Assembly: GCA_015060395.1 (NCBI GenBank)
Contig: SUYP01000006.1
Span: forward strand, 1 to 64,000
Reading direction: 5' to 3'
DNA length: 64,000 bases
Source: Bacteroidales bacterium
GTDB taxonomy: Bacteria > Bacteroidota > Bacteroidia > Bacteroidales > UBA932
The notes under the pieces are model-generated. The model was given only the letters and a program-made list of their open reading frames with translations, had not been told where the DNA came from and ran no database searches. Of this stretch, positions 17,066-27,400 are shown piece by piece. A program made the translations under genes and the position numbers. The first letter of the stretch is position 1. Each line of letters starts with the position of its first letter.

Positions 17066-19087
17066 ATGAACAAGATATTTAAAATAGCTGTAATGGCTCT
17101 TGCAGGTGCGGCAGTCTTGGCTTCCTGCCAGGAAGAGCCTGTGCTCAGACTTACAGATGTCGGCCCTGAAATGCAGGTCAACAGCTGGACTGAGAGCACT
17201 TATATGGGAGCGGACATCAAGTTCTCTGTAAGTATCAATGATGATGAGTTTGCCCTCTCTACTCTCAAGGCGAAGCTTCTTTATGATGAGACTGAGGTGA
17301 ACAACATCACCATCAGAACAAAGGAGGATGGAACATACGAAGGTGTTATCCAGGCTCCTCTCTACAAGGATATTCCGGACGGAATCGCTACATTGGCATT
17401 CGCTTCCCAGAATGTCGGAATGGGTCTTACATACGATACGGTATATGTGAGCCTCAAGCGTCCTGATTTCGATGCTCTCACACTTACTGATGATGCAGGC
17501 AAGACCTATTCGCTCAGGAACGTGGGTAACTACAAGTATGAGCTTACTCAGGAGTTCCCGGCACTTGTGAAAGGTGTTGTGACTACTCCTGCAATCAATG
17601 CTGAAGGAGAGATTATCTCCCTCGGATGGGACGGTTCGGCGCTTTCTGTGAACAATGAGAACCCTATTCCGTTCTCATCAACAATCCCAGGTGAATATAC
17701 AATCGCGGTTGACCTTATGAAGCTTACCGCTTCACCTTTCGGATATGTGATTACAGAGGAATTCGACCTCGCAGAGTCTAAGCCTGAGGCTGTTTACTCT
17801 CTCCGTCAGGGCATCGGTTTCGTATTCCCTGCAATCGAGGCAATCTATGACTGGGATCTCGATCCTGACTTCTTCACTGTGGACGGACATAATGTGACTT
17901 GGGATGCAGTCGATGGCTACTATAAGTTCCAGGCTGACTTCAAGAACACATTCATCAAGGTTCTCCCTTGTGATGCTGACGGCAACACTCTCTCACTCAA
18001 TGAGAACGGAGAAGGTGCCGTATGGGTTATCGGTGCTAATTTCGGCAAGCCGTCGATCGGACCAGGCTGGGACACTACAAACGGTGCATACGCGATGTCA
18101 CAGGTGTCTCCGAAGGTTTATCAGTTCAGCCTCAATGTAGGTTCGCAGATCAACGAACAGAGCGGTGAGATCAAGTTCTTCCATCAGATGGGATGGGGCG
18201 GCGAGTTCACTCAGGCTAACTTCGCTTCATTCGATGGCGCAGGTGTGTTCCAGATGACGGAATCAGGTAACATCAAGCTTGCTGATGGTGCTGCAATGAC
18301 TGCAAAGAAGGCTTATCGCTTTACTCTCGACCTTACAGCAGGCTTGAATGCAGCTGTTCTCAAGGTCAAGGAGGTGGAGGCTATCGGTGGTGCTGCACTT
18401 GATATCCAGGTGAATGGTGTGAAGGCTGATAAGCTCTCAAGGACAATTTACAAGGTTAAGGCTATCGCTCTTGAGAAGGGTCAGGAAATAAGCTTCACAG
18501 GTATAGAGAATCCTCTCGAGTGGTATGTTGATCCGGATCACTTCGTTGTTGACGGTACAACTCTCAAGTTCAACGCAGTCAATGGCTTCTATTCACTCGA
18601 GCTCAATCTCGACCAGAACTTCGTGACTGTAAGAAGAGTGAAGGAAGACGGTGCAGCTGCAACTTACGCTGATGAAGGTGCCATCACAATGATGGGATGG
18701 GGTGTAGCCCAGTATATGATGACAAGTCAGCTTGCTTGGGAGACAGGTGCTCTCATCACTCTCGCTGAGGTCGAGGATGGTGTTTACCAGTTCACCGGTA
18801 TCGCTGTCGAGGAGAGTGACGGTGAGACAGTCGGAGGCCGCTGGAGATATGATTACCTCTCTTACAAGTTCTTCGGACAGGCAGGCTGGGGTGCCGAGCA
18901 GGCTTCAGACCTCAACCTTACAGACGAGGCCAAGAAGTATATCAAGCAGTCTGGAGGAACCAACATCGAGATGGCTGACGGCGTGACCCTTGAGAAGGGA
19001 GCTACATACGTAATGACAGTTACAGATTGTACACCACTTGACGGTGACAACAAGTTCAACTGTACTATCGATTTCCGCAAGAAGTAA
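17066..19087 (+). CDS. SusE-like surface glycan-binding lipoprotein
   Basis: A 673-residue lipoprotein from the ATG at 17066. That start gives a lipoprotein signal (MNKIFKIAVMALAGAAVLASC), and the earlier in-frame ATG lies before the palindromic repeat. An N-terminal SusE/F-type domain is followed by two related modules that both contain a WxxDPDFFTVDG-like start (DWDLDPDFFTVDG and EWYVDPDHFVVDG) and GWG motifs, as in tandem starch-binding-like modules of SusE/SusF. It probably binds the target glycan at the surface. It is the last gene of the SusC operon, ahead of a terminator. Confidence 0.8.
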   Translation: MNKIFKIAVMALAGAAVLASCQEEPVLRLTDVGPEMQVNSWTESTYMGADIKFSVSINDDEFALSTLKAKLLYDETEVNNITIRTKEDGTYEGVIQAPLYKDIPDGIATLAFASQNVGMGLTYDTVYVSLKRPDFDALTLTDDAGKTYSLRNVGNYKYELTQEFPALVKGVVTTPAINAEGEIISLGWDGSALSVNNENPIPFSSTIPGEYTIAVDLMKLTASPFGYVITEEFDLAESKPEAVYSLRQGIGFVFPAIEAIYDWDLDPDFFTVDGHNVTWDAVDGYYKFQADFKNTFIKVLPCDADGNTLSLNENGEGAVWVIGANFGKPSIGPGWDTTNGAYAMSQVSPKVYQFSLNVGSQINEQSGEIKFFHQMGWGGEFTQANFASFDGAGVFQMTESGNIKLADGAAMTAKKAYRFTLDLTAGLNAAVLKVKEVEAIGGAALDIQVNGVKADKLSRTIYKVKAIALEKGQEISFTGIENPLEWYVDPDHFVVDGTTLKFNAVNGFYSLELNLDQNFVTVRRVKEDGAAATYADEGAITMMGWGVAQYMMTSQLAWETGALITLAEVEDGVYQFTGIAVEESDGETVGGRWRYDYLSYKFFGQAGWGAEQASDLNLTDEAKKYIKQSGGTNIEMADGVTLEKGATYVMTVTDCTPLDGDNKFNCTIDFRKK

Positions 19088-19108
19088 TATTCTTCCTCTC
19101 ATACGAAA

Positions 19109-19139
19109 GGCTGGTGACCCGTTCATCAGCCTTTTTTTT
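19109..19139 (+). terminator. Intrinsic terminator of the SusC operon
   Basis: A 9-bp stem (GGCTGGTGA / TCATCAGCC, one G-T pair) is followed by eight T residues, 22 bp after the SusE-like stop codon. Confidence 0.85.
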
Positions 19140-19171
19140 GTCTTTTCGGGCCTGACGAGAAATCTTTTGAC

Positions 19172-19179
19172 TATATTTG
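19172..19179 (+). promoter_or_regulatory. -7 box for the DUF6377 regulator
   Basis: TATATTTG matches TAnnTTTG 19 bp before the ATG, so the transcript leader would be about a dozen bases long. Confidence 0.55.
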
Positions 19180-19197
19180 CCCATCTGAAGATATATT

Positions 19198-20844
19198 ATG
19201 AAGAATCTGCTTACAATATTCTTTGTCTGCACTCTTGCGGCATTCGGCATATATTCCTGCAATGAGACCAAGGATGATCCGCTTCTGGAACGTCTGGATG
19301 AGACACTTGAGATGAAAGAAACCTATCAGGGCTATTTCAAGGAACGTATTGCTGTGCTGAATGATGTGCTGGCAGAGCAGAGCGATCCTGAGCAGATATA
19401 CAATCTCCGCAAACGTCTGGCTCTGGCATACAAGCCCAACAGCTTCGATTCCACCCTGAACTTTCTTCTGGCAAACCGTGCCCTTGCAATATCTGAAGGA
19501 GATCTCCTGAAGCAGGCAGAGACTGATTTTATGCTCGTAGAGGCCTATACAAAGGCCGGTTATCACTTTGAAGCCAGCGAAATACTTGGCGGATATTCGG
19601 CAGAATCCGTACCGGAGGAAATGCTCAGGGCATATTACAGTGCCGCTCATTGCTTCTATGGGGAGACGATGGCCTATACATCCTCTGACGCGCTTTATGC
19701 TGAAAAAGAGGCCCAAAGAGACCATTTCAGGACACTTGTGCTTCAGATGATAGAAGAGGGAACCTTGTATTGGTATGACCTGAAGAGGGAAGAGGCCGAG
19801 GCGTCAGGAGATGTCCTGAAAGCAAGGGAGTATGCCGGTAAGATGATAGAATGCACGGAAGTGAACACACCGGATTATGCGAGGTCTGCATATTTCTATG
19901 CACACACATTCAGGACAGAACCAGAGAATCCTGAAAGGGAGGAGTGGCTGATACGCTCGGCAATAGCGGATGTGATGTGTGCGACAAACGACTATGCTTC
20001 TCTGAATGAGATCTCACGCATCCTGTTCGAAAGAGGTGATATAGACAGGGCATTCAAATATGTTGCAGACCATTGTATGACAGATGCCCTGGCTTATAAC
20101 GGCAAGCTCAGAGCTTGGCAGATATCCAAGTTCTTTCCGGAAATAGAGAGGGCCTATCAGGACAAGCACGCTCGCCAGACAAGGCGTATGGCGGGGGTTA
20201 TGGCGGTAGCTGTAGGGCTGCTGATCATCCTTCTTCTGCTGCTGATGTTCATCTTCAAGCGTCAGCAGATTCTTGATTCGATGCGTAAGAAGCTTCAGGA
20301 ATCCTATCTTCAGATTGACGGGCACAACCGTGACCTTATAGCTGTAAACAGCCGTCTGACCTCTTTGAACGCACAGATGCAGGAGGCGGATAAGGTGAAG
20401 CAGGAATATATAGCCTTGTTCCTCGGCATACTCTCGGAAAACATAAGCAAGACTCGTCAATACAGCAACCACGTCCTGAAATATATCCGTCAGGGCAATA
20501 CGAAGGCACTCGTGGAAGAGATCGAGCAGATGCCTCCAATCGATGATGACATTCTCGAATTCTACAAGATGTTCGATGAGACATTCATCAATCTTTTCCC
20601 TGATTTCGTAGAGCGTTTCAATGAACTTCTTGTCGATGGGGCTGCGATAATCCCGAAAGGAGAGGATATCCTCACTCCGGAGCTCCGCATATTCGCCCTG
20701 ATAAAGCTTGGCATCACCGATTCCAGCAAGATAGCCTCTCTCCTTCATTATTCGGTCAATACCATTTATAACTACAGGGCCAAGATCAAAAACAAAGCCC
20801 GCGGCTCCAGAGATGAATTCGAAGCCGCGGTACGGAATATCTGA
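19198..20844 (+). CDS. DUF6377 membrane-bound HTH regulator with TPR sensor region
   Basis: A 548-residue regulator. A lipoprotein-like signal (AAFGIYSCNE) leads a helical TPR-like periplasmic domain of ~300 residues. A membrane helix follows (MAGVMAVAVGLLIILLLLLMFIF, about residues 328-350), then a coiled coil (MRKKLQESYLQIDGHNRDLI) and a C-terminal LuxR-like helix-turn-helix (ALIKLGITDSSKIASLLHYSVNTIYNYRAKIKNKA). DUF6377 proteins accompany SusCD loci and are thought to control them in response to a glycan. It has its own promoter and a terminator separates it from the operon. Confidence 0.85.
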   Translation: MKNLLTIFFVCTLAAFGIYSCNETKDDPLLERLDETLEMKETYQGYFKERIAVLNDVLAEQSDPEQIYNLRKRLALAYKPNSFDSTLNFLLANRALAISEGDLLKQAETDFMLVEAYTKAGYHFEASEILGGYSAESVPEEMLRAYYSAAHCFYGETMAYTSSDALYAEKEAQRDHFRTLVLQMIEEGTLYWYDLKREEAEASGDVLKAREYAGKMIECTEVNTPDYARSAYFYAHTFRTEPENPEREEWLIRSAIADVMCATNDYASLNEISRILFERGDIDRAFKYVADHCMTDALAYNGKLRAWQISKFFPEIERAYQDKHARQTRRMAGVMAVAVGLLIILLLLLMFIFKRQQILDSMRKKLQESYLQIDGHNRDLIAVNSRLTSLNAQMQEADKVKQEYIALFLGILSENISKTRQYSNHVLKYIRQGNTKALVEEIEQMPPIDDDILEFYKMFDETFINLFPDFVERFNELLVDGAAIIPKGEDILTPELRIFALIKLGITDSSKIASLLHYSVNTIYNYRAKIKNKARGSRDEFEAAVRNI

Positions 20845-20852
20845 TGATCCAT

Positions 20853-21890
20853 TTATCTGCCAAGTATAAGTCTGGAGATGGTGAGGGTCAGGTCTCCGGC
20901 CTCATTGTCACCGGCATAGTCCCAGTACATTCCTCCCAGAAGGCCGTTGTCCATAATATATCTGCATTTCTCAGAGATTGAGCGTACATTCTCGAAACCG
21001 AGATGAAGCGTTCCGTCCTGATCTGCATAATAAGGGACCTTGGCGATGTCGTCCCAGATTTCGCTATGGCCTTCCATCGGCCCTTTGAGCTCGTTGTAGT
21101 CAACTCCTCCTCCGTAGGTCTCCTCGTTTCCTCTTCCATAAAGAGGCATACCCATTACAAGCTTTCCGGCCGGAACTCCCGCCGCAAGATGAGCCTTTAC
21201 TGCCTCGTCGGCACAATGACCACCGACAATCGGAGATATATTTCCTTGAGCATCTGAGCGATAAAGCGGTGCGTTGTGCTTTGGCGCCCATCCCATATCG
21301 TATGACATTATGTTCACAAAGTCAACGTATGGCATAATCGACGGAAAATCAATGTACTGCGCGGAGCATACGGTGGCCAGCGTCAGAGCCTTCTCCGTGC
21401 CGATGGCTTCCCTGATGTCGCGCATAAGAAGGGTGAAATTGTCCTTGTCTTCAGGCGATGCGGATATGCCGGCTGCAGAGTTTGTCGGATATTCCCAATC
21501 GATATCGATGCCGTCAAGTCCGAATTCCTTCACCACTCTTGCACAATCTTCCGCGAAAGACTTGCGGAAGGCATCATCCGCCGCCATCTCGCTGAATCTA
21601 CCGCTTCCCCAGCCTCCGACCGACAGGAGAACTTTTAGTGAAGGAGCGTCGTCCCTGAGAGCGGTTATGCTCCTGAGCCTGTCTTCATTGTCGATGCGTA
21701 CTCCGTCGAATGAATCCGATACGTGACCGAATGCATAGTTGATGTGTGTCACCCTGTCCGGGTCCGGCATCACCGTGCTCCAGGATGTGACGTATGCTAC
21801 CACCAACTTTTCACTCTCGTCCTGGACTTCCTGTGAGCATCCTGCCGCCGTAAGCAGAACTGCAATCAATGTAAAGATGTATTTTTTCAT
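20853..21890 (-). CDS. GH18-family glycoside hydrolase, lipoprotein
   Basis: A 345-residue secreted lipoprotein (lipobox LLTAAGCS). The GH18 active-site motif DGIDIDWEYP is present, with the SVGGWG strand and the final W of MYWDYAGD. GH18 covers chitinases and endo-beta-N-acetylglucosaminidases; the short single-domain build does not decide between them. I chose the second Met at 21890 (MKKYIF); a Met two codons earlier is also possible. The gene converges with the DUF6377 regulator and is divergent from the membrane acyltransferase. Confidence 0.9.
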   Translation of the reverse strand: MKKYIFTLIAVLLTAAGCSQEVQDESEKLVVAYVTSWSTVMPDPDRVTHINYAFGHVSDSFDGVRIDNEDRLRSITALRDDAPSLKVLLSVGGWGSGRFSEMAADDAFRKSFAEDCARVVKEFGLDGIDIDWEYPTNSAAGISASPEDKDNFTLLMRDIREAIGTEKALTLATVCSAQYIDFPSIMPYVDFVNIMSYDMGWAPKHNAPLYRSDAQGNISPIVGGHCADEAVKAHLAAGVPAGKLVMGMPLYGRGNEETYGGGVDYNELKGPMEGHSEIWDDIAKVPYYADQDGTLHLGFENVRSISEKCRYIMDNGLLGGMYWDYAGDNEAGDLTLTISRLILGR

Positions 21891-21909
21891 AGTCATAGTG
21901 TTTGCTTTA

Positions 21910-21917
21910 CAAATATA
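21910..21917 (-). promoter_or_regulatory. -7 box for the GH18 gene
   Basis: On the minus strand this reads TATATTTG (TAnnTTTG) about 20 bp before the GH18 start. The leader would be short. Confidence 0.5.
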
Positions 21918-21971
21918 TGAAATTTATCACGGGCAGACGCGATAATGACTATATTTACAAAAAATATTGAT

Positions 21972-23165
21972 ATGGAAAATCTTCTCTTCTCAAAGCGCAA
22001 TGTGGCTATTGATATGCTGAGGGGGCTGACTATGCTTCTGATGGTCTTTGTCAATGACTTCTGGAGTGTGGATGGTGTGCCACATTTCCTGGAGCATTTC
22101 GATACATACGAGGATGGTATGGGGGTGTCTGATGTGGTGTTCCCTATGTTTCTGTTTGCTATGGGAATGTCCATCCCCTACGCTCTGGAACGTCGTTTTT
22201 CCAAAGGATTCTCGGGAGAATCCACCCTTGCACACATCCTTTCCAGGACCCTTGCTCTGCTCCTTATGGGAGTATTCATCGTAAATACGGAAGGAGGATT
22301 CGACTCTGTGATCGGTTATGGACGGGGGCTTTACCGCGTGCTTATGGTGGTCGGATTCTTCCTTATATGGAATACCTATCCTGAAGGAATGCGTGCAAAG
22401 AAATGGCTTCAGGCCTCAGGAGTGGCGATACTCGCTTTTCTTGCTTTTACTTTCCGCACTCCGGACGGAGGATATTTCAGTGCAGGCTGGTGGGGGATTC
22501 TCGGTCTCATAGGATGGGCTTACTGCTTCTGTGCCGTCGCATACCTGCTTGCCCGCAGAAAGCCGGCCATCCTTGTGGCTCTGTGGCTGATGTTGATGAT
22601 TATCAATATGTTGCAGACGGGAATGAGGGAAGGTGGCAGCATCATCGATGGACATACATTCATAGGTGATATGGCCGGAGCTCTCAGGCTGGGCAATGCT
22701 TCTTCAGCAATAATGGCGATGGGAGGCGTCCTGCTGTCATTGGCGGAAAAGAAGTTCTCCGACAGGAAGGGGACAACGCGTATATGCTATGCTTTTGCAG
22801 CATCTGTCATTCTGGCTCTGGCAGCATTCGTATCGCATCATTGGTGGATCATATCCAAGAATATCGGCACTCTTCCCTGGTGCCTTTACGTCTCATCGCT
22901 CTCTATAGCTGTATATACTCTGTTGCGTATCCTCGAGGCTTACGGCAGGACAGGATGGTTCCGTCCGTTGAGCCCTTCCGGAACCGCAACTTTGACGGTG
23001 TATATGATGCCTTATCTTCTTTACAGCATAGGAGGATTTATCGGCCTTCATACACCTCAATGGGTTTGTGGAGGCCTGGGACTTCTGAAATGTGCGCTTT
23101 TCTCTCTTCTCTGTGTCGCACTGACGGCACTGCTTGGGAAGATCGGTCTTAAACTGAAGATATGA
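21972..23165 (+). CDS. Membrane acyltransferase of the heparan-alpha-glucosaminide N-acetyltransferase type (DUF5009-like)
   Basis: A 397-residue polytopic membrane protein with about ten hydrophobic helices. The start RNVAIDMLRGLTMLLMVFVND and the following ...SDVVFPMFLFAMGMSIPYAL match the HGSNAT/NagX-like family, which moves acetyl groups across membranes to amino sugars. The chosen ATG (21972) starts MENLLFSKRN. An ATG nine codons earlier is possible, but a TATATTTA promoter-like box lies between the two. The last 33 bp of the gene begin the 366-bp direct repeat. Neighbouring GH18 and NagB-like genes support an amino-sugar role. Confidence 0.85.
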   Translation: MENLLFSKRNVAIDMLRGLTMLLMVFVNDFWSVDGVPHFLEHFDTYEDGMGVSDVVFPMFLFAMGMSIPYALERRFSKGFSGESTLAHILSRTLALLLMGVFIVNTEGGFDSVIGYGRGLYRVLMVVGFFLIWNTYPEGMRAKKWLQASGVAILAFLAFTFRTPDGGYFSAGWWGILGLIGWAYCFCAVAYLLARRKPAILVALWLMLMIINMLQTGMREGGSIIDGHTFIGDMAGALRLGNASSAIMAMGGVLLSLAEKKFSDRKGTTRICYAFAASVILALAAFVSHHWWIISKNIGTLPWCLYVSSLSIAVYTLLRILEAYGRTGWFRPLSPSGTATLTVYMMPYLLYSIGGFIGLHTPQWVCGGLGLLKCALFSLLCVALTALLGKIGLKLKI

Positions 23166-23498
23166 TGTTATTTGTCAAAAGGGTTTCCTTCAGGGTCGCG
23201 GCTTACTATCCAGCGTAAGGCGTTGATGAACAGAAGCTGTTGCGTCGCATCTATATATTCTTCATCACCGTGTCCCATATTCAGATAGATCATTCTGTAA
23301 TTCCTGTTTGTCCAGACCAGTGGCCAGTCGTCGCCATAGACGATATCCTTGAGTCCGATCGGATAATTCTTCCGTGAAAGTGAGACAAGTACTTCGATGT
23401 CTTTGTTCGAACGAGGCTCAGGTGTCCACTGATAGAACTCTGAAGGAGGTATGACAAACTCCTTGGGAAGATTTCTGGTGACCGGATGCCTTGCATTG
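23133..23498. repeat. 366-bp direct repeat, left copy (island boundary)
   Basis: This stretch matches 33491-33856 at 362 of 366 positions. It covers the last 33 bp of the acyltransferase gene and the 3' third of a ThuA-like gene. Homology stops abruptly at 23498, where integrase sequence begins. Of the four differences, three are silent in the ThuA-like reading frame and one is Leu versus Phe. Confidence 0.95.
23168..23498 (-). pseudogene. 3' remnant of a ThuA-like gene
   Basis: The reading frame matches the C-terminal ~110 residues of the intact ThuA-like protein encoded at 33526-34344. The 5' two thirds are missing: the frame is cut at the junction with the integrase remnant at 23498. No start codon or promoter is available, so it should be inert. 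Confidence 0.9.
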
Positions 23499-23987
23499 GT
23501 GTGTGATGTATTTATCTTCGCCGCCTTTACGGGATTGGCATTTATAGATGTTCAGCAACTCGCCGCCGAACATATCGTGCAGGATAACAACGGACACTAT
23601 TGGACTCGCAAGACACGCCAAAAGACAAATAATATGTGTAATATCCCGTTGCTGGATATCCCGTTGGCAATACTCAAAAAGTACGAGAACCACCCGACTT
23701 GCATCAAGCGTGGCGTATTACTCCCTGTTCCTTGCAATCAGAATATGAACAGCTACCTAAAAGAGATAGCCGATGTCTGCGGAATCCAGAAGCACCTTAG
23801 CACACATATAGCAAGACATAGCTACGCCACGTCTGTGTGCTTGGCTAACGGTGTGAGCATAGAAAATGTAGCAAAGATGCTCGGACACTATAATATCAAG
23901 ATGACGCAACACTATGCAAAAGTACTCGATAGTTCGATATTGAAGGATATGATGAATGTGAAGAGTGCGATAGTGAATTTAGGATAG
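23499..23987 (+). pseudogene. Truncated tyrosine recombinase (integrase), catalytic domain only
   Basis: The C-terminal catalytic domain of a conjugative-transposon-type integrase. It has CDVFIFAAFTGLAFIDVQQL (box I region), HIARHSYATSVCLANG with the His-x-x-Arg-His signature, LGHYNIKMTQHYAK with the nucleophile Tyr, then a stop. The N-terminal arm and core-binding domains are absent: coding homology begins at the direct-repeat junction. The frame runs back into the antisense of the ThuA remnant, so the apparent ATG at 23451 is not the real start. It should not be able to bind its att sites normally. Confidence 0.88.
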
Positions 23988-23993
23988 AAGTCT

Positions 23994-24044
23994 GCGGTAC
24001 GCTTCGCCTGCTTTCGCCCCATTATAAAGTTAACTCGGAGGGTA
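23994..24044. repeat. 51-bp att-like repeat, copy A
   Basis: It begins GCGGTACGCTTC and ends AACTCGGAGGG, and matches 29984-30034 with about three differences. It starts 6 bp after the integrase stop codon, a usual place for an attachment site. The two copies enclose a 6-kb module. Confidence 0.7.
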
Positions 24045-24079
24045 ACCAGAGTGAGTATAATTAGTTTGTTTGCGAGGGA

Positions 24080-24110
24080 AGAGAAAAAGTTTCGGCTTTT
24101 CTCTTTTTAT
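24080..24110 (+). terminator. Intrinsic terminator after the integrase
   Basis: AGAGAAAA and TTTTCTCT form an 8-bp stem with a nine-base loop, followed by TTTTATT. Confidence 0.65.
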
Positions 24111-24140
24111 TGTCGATTGTCAGAAGTCGTCAAAAACTTG

Positions 24141-24165
24141 GGGTTACTTTGTCGCAAAGTAACCC
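24141..24165. repeat. Perfect 11-bp hairpin with TCG loop
   Basis: GGGTTACTTTG and CAAAGTAACCC pair perfectly around three bases. There is no T-run. It lies between the integrase terminator and a small acidic open reading frame. It could be a binding site of the element or an RNA stem. Confidence 0.6.
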
Positions 24166-24234
24166 TTAATTGCTTGGGAAGCGGTTGAGATTTTTCTCAA
24201 GAGCCGACCAAGAAACTACTAAAACTTGTTTGTT

Positions 24235-24369
24235 ATGTCACTTTGGGATTGGCTGCTTGCAGCGTGGATTTATGAGGAGTTGTTCGATGATGACTCGGAC
24301 AACACTTCGAACGACAACACTCGCGACTATGATTCGTCATACGACTACGATGATTATGATGAGGATTAG
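24235..24369 (+). CDS. Small acidic protein, 44 aa
   Basis: The frame starts MSLWDWLLAAWIYEELF and continues as an Asp/Tyr/Ser-rich tail (DYDSSYDYDDYDED). The hydrophobic N-terminal helix with a strongly acidic low-complexity tail is not what random sequence would give. I know no family for it. No strong ribosome-binding site is visible. A longer overlapping frame in another phase (24170-24382) reads as Thr/Met-rich noise and is rejected. Position next to a recombination module suggests an element accessory protein, but this is a guess. Confidence 0.4.
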   Translation: MSLWDWLLAAWIYEELFDDDSDNTSNDNTRDYDSSYDYDDYDED

Positions 24370-24428
24370 TGATATGTTTTAAGCATAAGTCTTTCTCAGT
24401 TACACAACCTTCGTATAGTAATAATTGC

Positions 24429-24436
24429 TAACTTTG
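24429..24436 (+). promoter_or_regulatory. -7 box for the GHKL/DUF3883 gene
   Basis: TAACTTTG matches TAnnTTTG and lies 30 bp before the ATG at 24467. It falls inside the longer open frame that starts at a TTG (24425), which argues for the ATG start. Confidence 0.55.
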
Positions 24437-24466
24437 AGGGAGAATTTAAATAATACACCATACTTA

Positions 24467-27400
24467 ATGTCTTTTATTTCAGAATTATCTCGACGAAGAG
24501 CAGCATACTCGGATCCTGACCAAGCTACTATGCAAGAAAATAGTTTAGAGAAACTGTCTTCTGGTATTTACACCGAGGGAGAACGTTTTATTTTTGAACT
24601 ACTTCAGAATGCTGTTGATGCACATAACGCTATAGATTGTTTGAATGTTTCCATTTGTATACAAGATGGGTATCTTGTTTTTATGCACAATGGAGACTCC
24701 TTTACCAATGAGGATATTGAAGGTCTTTGCTTTGTGGGACGCAAAGGGGAGAAAGTTAGGAATACTAAGAAAATCGGATACAAAGGTATTGGATTTAAGT
24801 CAGTTTTCGGCATCTCTTCCAAGGTCTATGTCCATACTGGCAATCAATGCTTCAGATTCGATAAAGATTATTGGCGCTCACATTGGGCTGAGCATTGGGA
24901 CTCTTCATTTGGTCCTAAACCAGATGATTTATCTGAATATACAATGCCTTGGCAAGTTATACCTATTGAATCGGAAGTCCCAATCTCTTTGGACGAGATT
25001 AATGCAAATGTTGCAACTTATATCGCAATTGATCCAGAAGACGAACAAAGATTAGCAGAAAGTGTAAAACTGCTTATGCAGTCATGTCGTTTCTTGATTT
25101 TCCTAAAGGATGAAAATATAAAAATGTCTTTCGCCTATCATGGTGCGATTCAGTGTTTCATAGAAAAATGTTCTTTGAATGGCGAAGTTATTCTATATCT
25201 AAATGGAATTGAGGATAGCCGATGGATAGTATACCGGAATCCAGAAGTGCCTCTAAACCTTACAGAAGAGCAGAAAAGAGTAATAGCGAAACATAAGAAT
25301 ACTCCTGAAAAACTAAAAAACGCCACATCATTTGATCTTTCTTTTGCCATTGCGATAGAGGATGGAAAGCTGAAAAAAGCAGACAATGCCGTGCTTTACA
25401 CTTATTTGCCAACATCTTATAGTTTTGGTGAAGGATTTCCGTTCCTCGTAAATGCAAACTTTATTACTGACGAAGGTCGCCAACATCTTGATGTGGATGC
25501 TGAATGGAATAAAGTGCTTATATCCAAGATTCCAGAAGAATATCTTAAATGGGTTTCATCATTTTCAACAAATCAGTCTAACTATTATGAAGTTCTGCCA
25601 AAGAAATCATATGGTTCTACCAATGAGTTGTTAAAGATGTATGAAGAGGCTATGAAAGATGCTATATCAAAAATAGCGTTTTTACCATCAATATCTGCAA
25701 ATGTACTATTGCGAGTTAAGGATGCTATAATTGACCGTGTAGGTATAAGCGACATTATTACTCGAGATAAATTAGTTTCACATATAAACAGTAATACAGA
25801 TGATTTGACATATGCTACCAATGGATTTATAGCAAATGAGGGGGTTAAAATCTTGTCCAAATACGGTGTGTTTGTTTTTGGATCAAAGGAACTCTCAATC
25901 CTATTAGAAGACACATCGGTATTCTCATCGCTTTCCATAGAAGAGAATTGGCAAATCATTTCATATTTATTTAGACTTTTTAGTACTTGCTCAAGCAAGA
26001 GCGATCAAGAAGACTTAGTTGATAAATTGAGGACTACCTCTTTTATTTTAGCAGATGATGATAGTGTTATGGCTCCATCCTCATTGTATTTTCCGTCTAA
26101 ATACTATGAGAAGAACTCCTTGGCATGTAATGAACGAATGCTTAATGGAGAACTATACAACCTTATATCAGAGCATCAACAAATACTAAAATGGCTTGAA
26201 CATTTAGGAGTTCAAGAGTTGTCAGATATATCATTTATTCGTAATACAATCTGCCGAGGTTATTTTATTACAAAAGATAACGCTATAGAAGTTGGAAAAT
26301 TCCTTTTTGAGAAAAGAGATATTCTCTTTAAGGAAATATCAGATTATTATTTGTCAGAGCTAAAATTCATAACTAAAAAAGGTACGCTTAAATTTGCGTC
26401 TGAATTATACTTTAGTCATGAATATGAGCCGCAATTAGACATTGAGAATGTATGCGATGTGGATGCATTTATTTCGGATGAGTACATTGGCAATAGCAAT
26501 ATGCTTGAATGGAAAATGTTCTTCTCGAGATTAGGGGTAAACGATGAGGTAAAAATCAAGCAACTTAAATTTACTACTTGGTCAAAAGTAGCTAATCTTT
26601 TAGATGCACAAATACAGTTCGCTAAAAAAACTCTTAAGAACTGGAGTCCCCTGCGTGAAAGATATTTTTATGTAAGTAGTATTGATGGTATATTCCTACA
26701 ATATGTTCCCCTACTTAGCGTGCAAGATACACCATATATATTATCTAAATATCTATGGACCAGCATTCTTAAACGACCATTAGTTTTAATAGAGAAAAAT
26801 GATTATATAAAGGGTGATACCGGAAACAACAACAAAGCATATGGCTATTTAGCGGATTCGGAATATCTTGGTACAAATTTCTTGAAATGGGTTATCAAGA
26901 ACCATCAAACATTTCCAGCTAGTACGAATGAGATGCTTTTATCAAAAGATTTATACATCAATTCTGAACCTAATAAAAGAATTGCTAGTCGTTTCTTGCC
27001 AATTATAGACGTTGATTGTGTAATAGATGATTCTTGGTTGGATATTCTTAATCTAAAGCGAGAACTCGGCTTGACTGAATATCTAGAAATATTAACTAAA
27101 ATTTCATTAGACACACAAAACATTGAGCAAAATAAGGATTGTATAAAAGAGATATTCAAGTTGATTATTGATAGAGGTTATATTCATAGCTGCCAAGAAG
27201 AGATTATCAAATGGGCAGAGACTAACAAAATTCTATCCAGAGATAACAAGTTTGTTTGTCCGAAAAAACTTAGTTATATAACCATTGATGGTTTTAGTTC
27301 CGCAGGACGAATATATATAGGAGATTTGCCTGTGCGTTCTAACGATGATTATTTGAAGTTTTTTGAATTATTAGGGGTACGTGTTATCACTGAAAGAAAC

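Noticed and set aside
24170..24382. 70-residue Thr/Met-rich frame
   Set aside because: Low-complexity translation of another phase of the more plausible 44-residue acidic protein.
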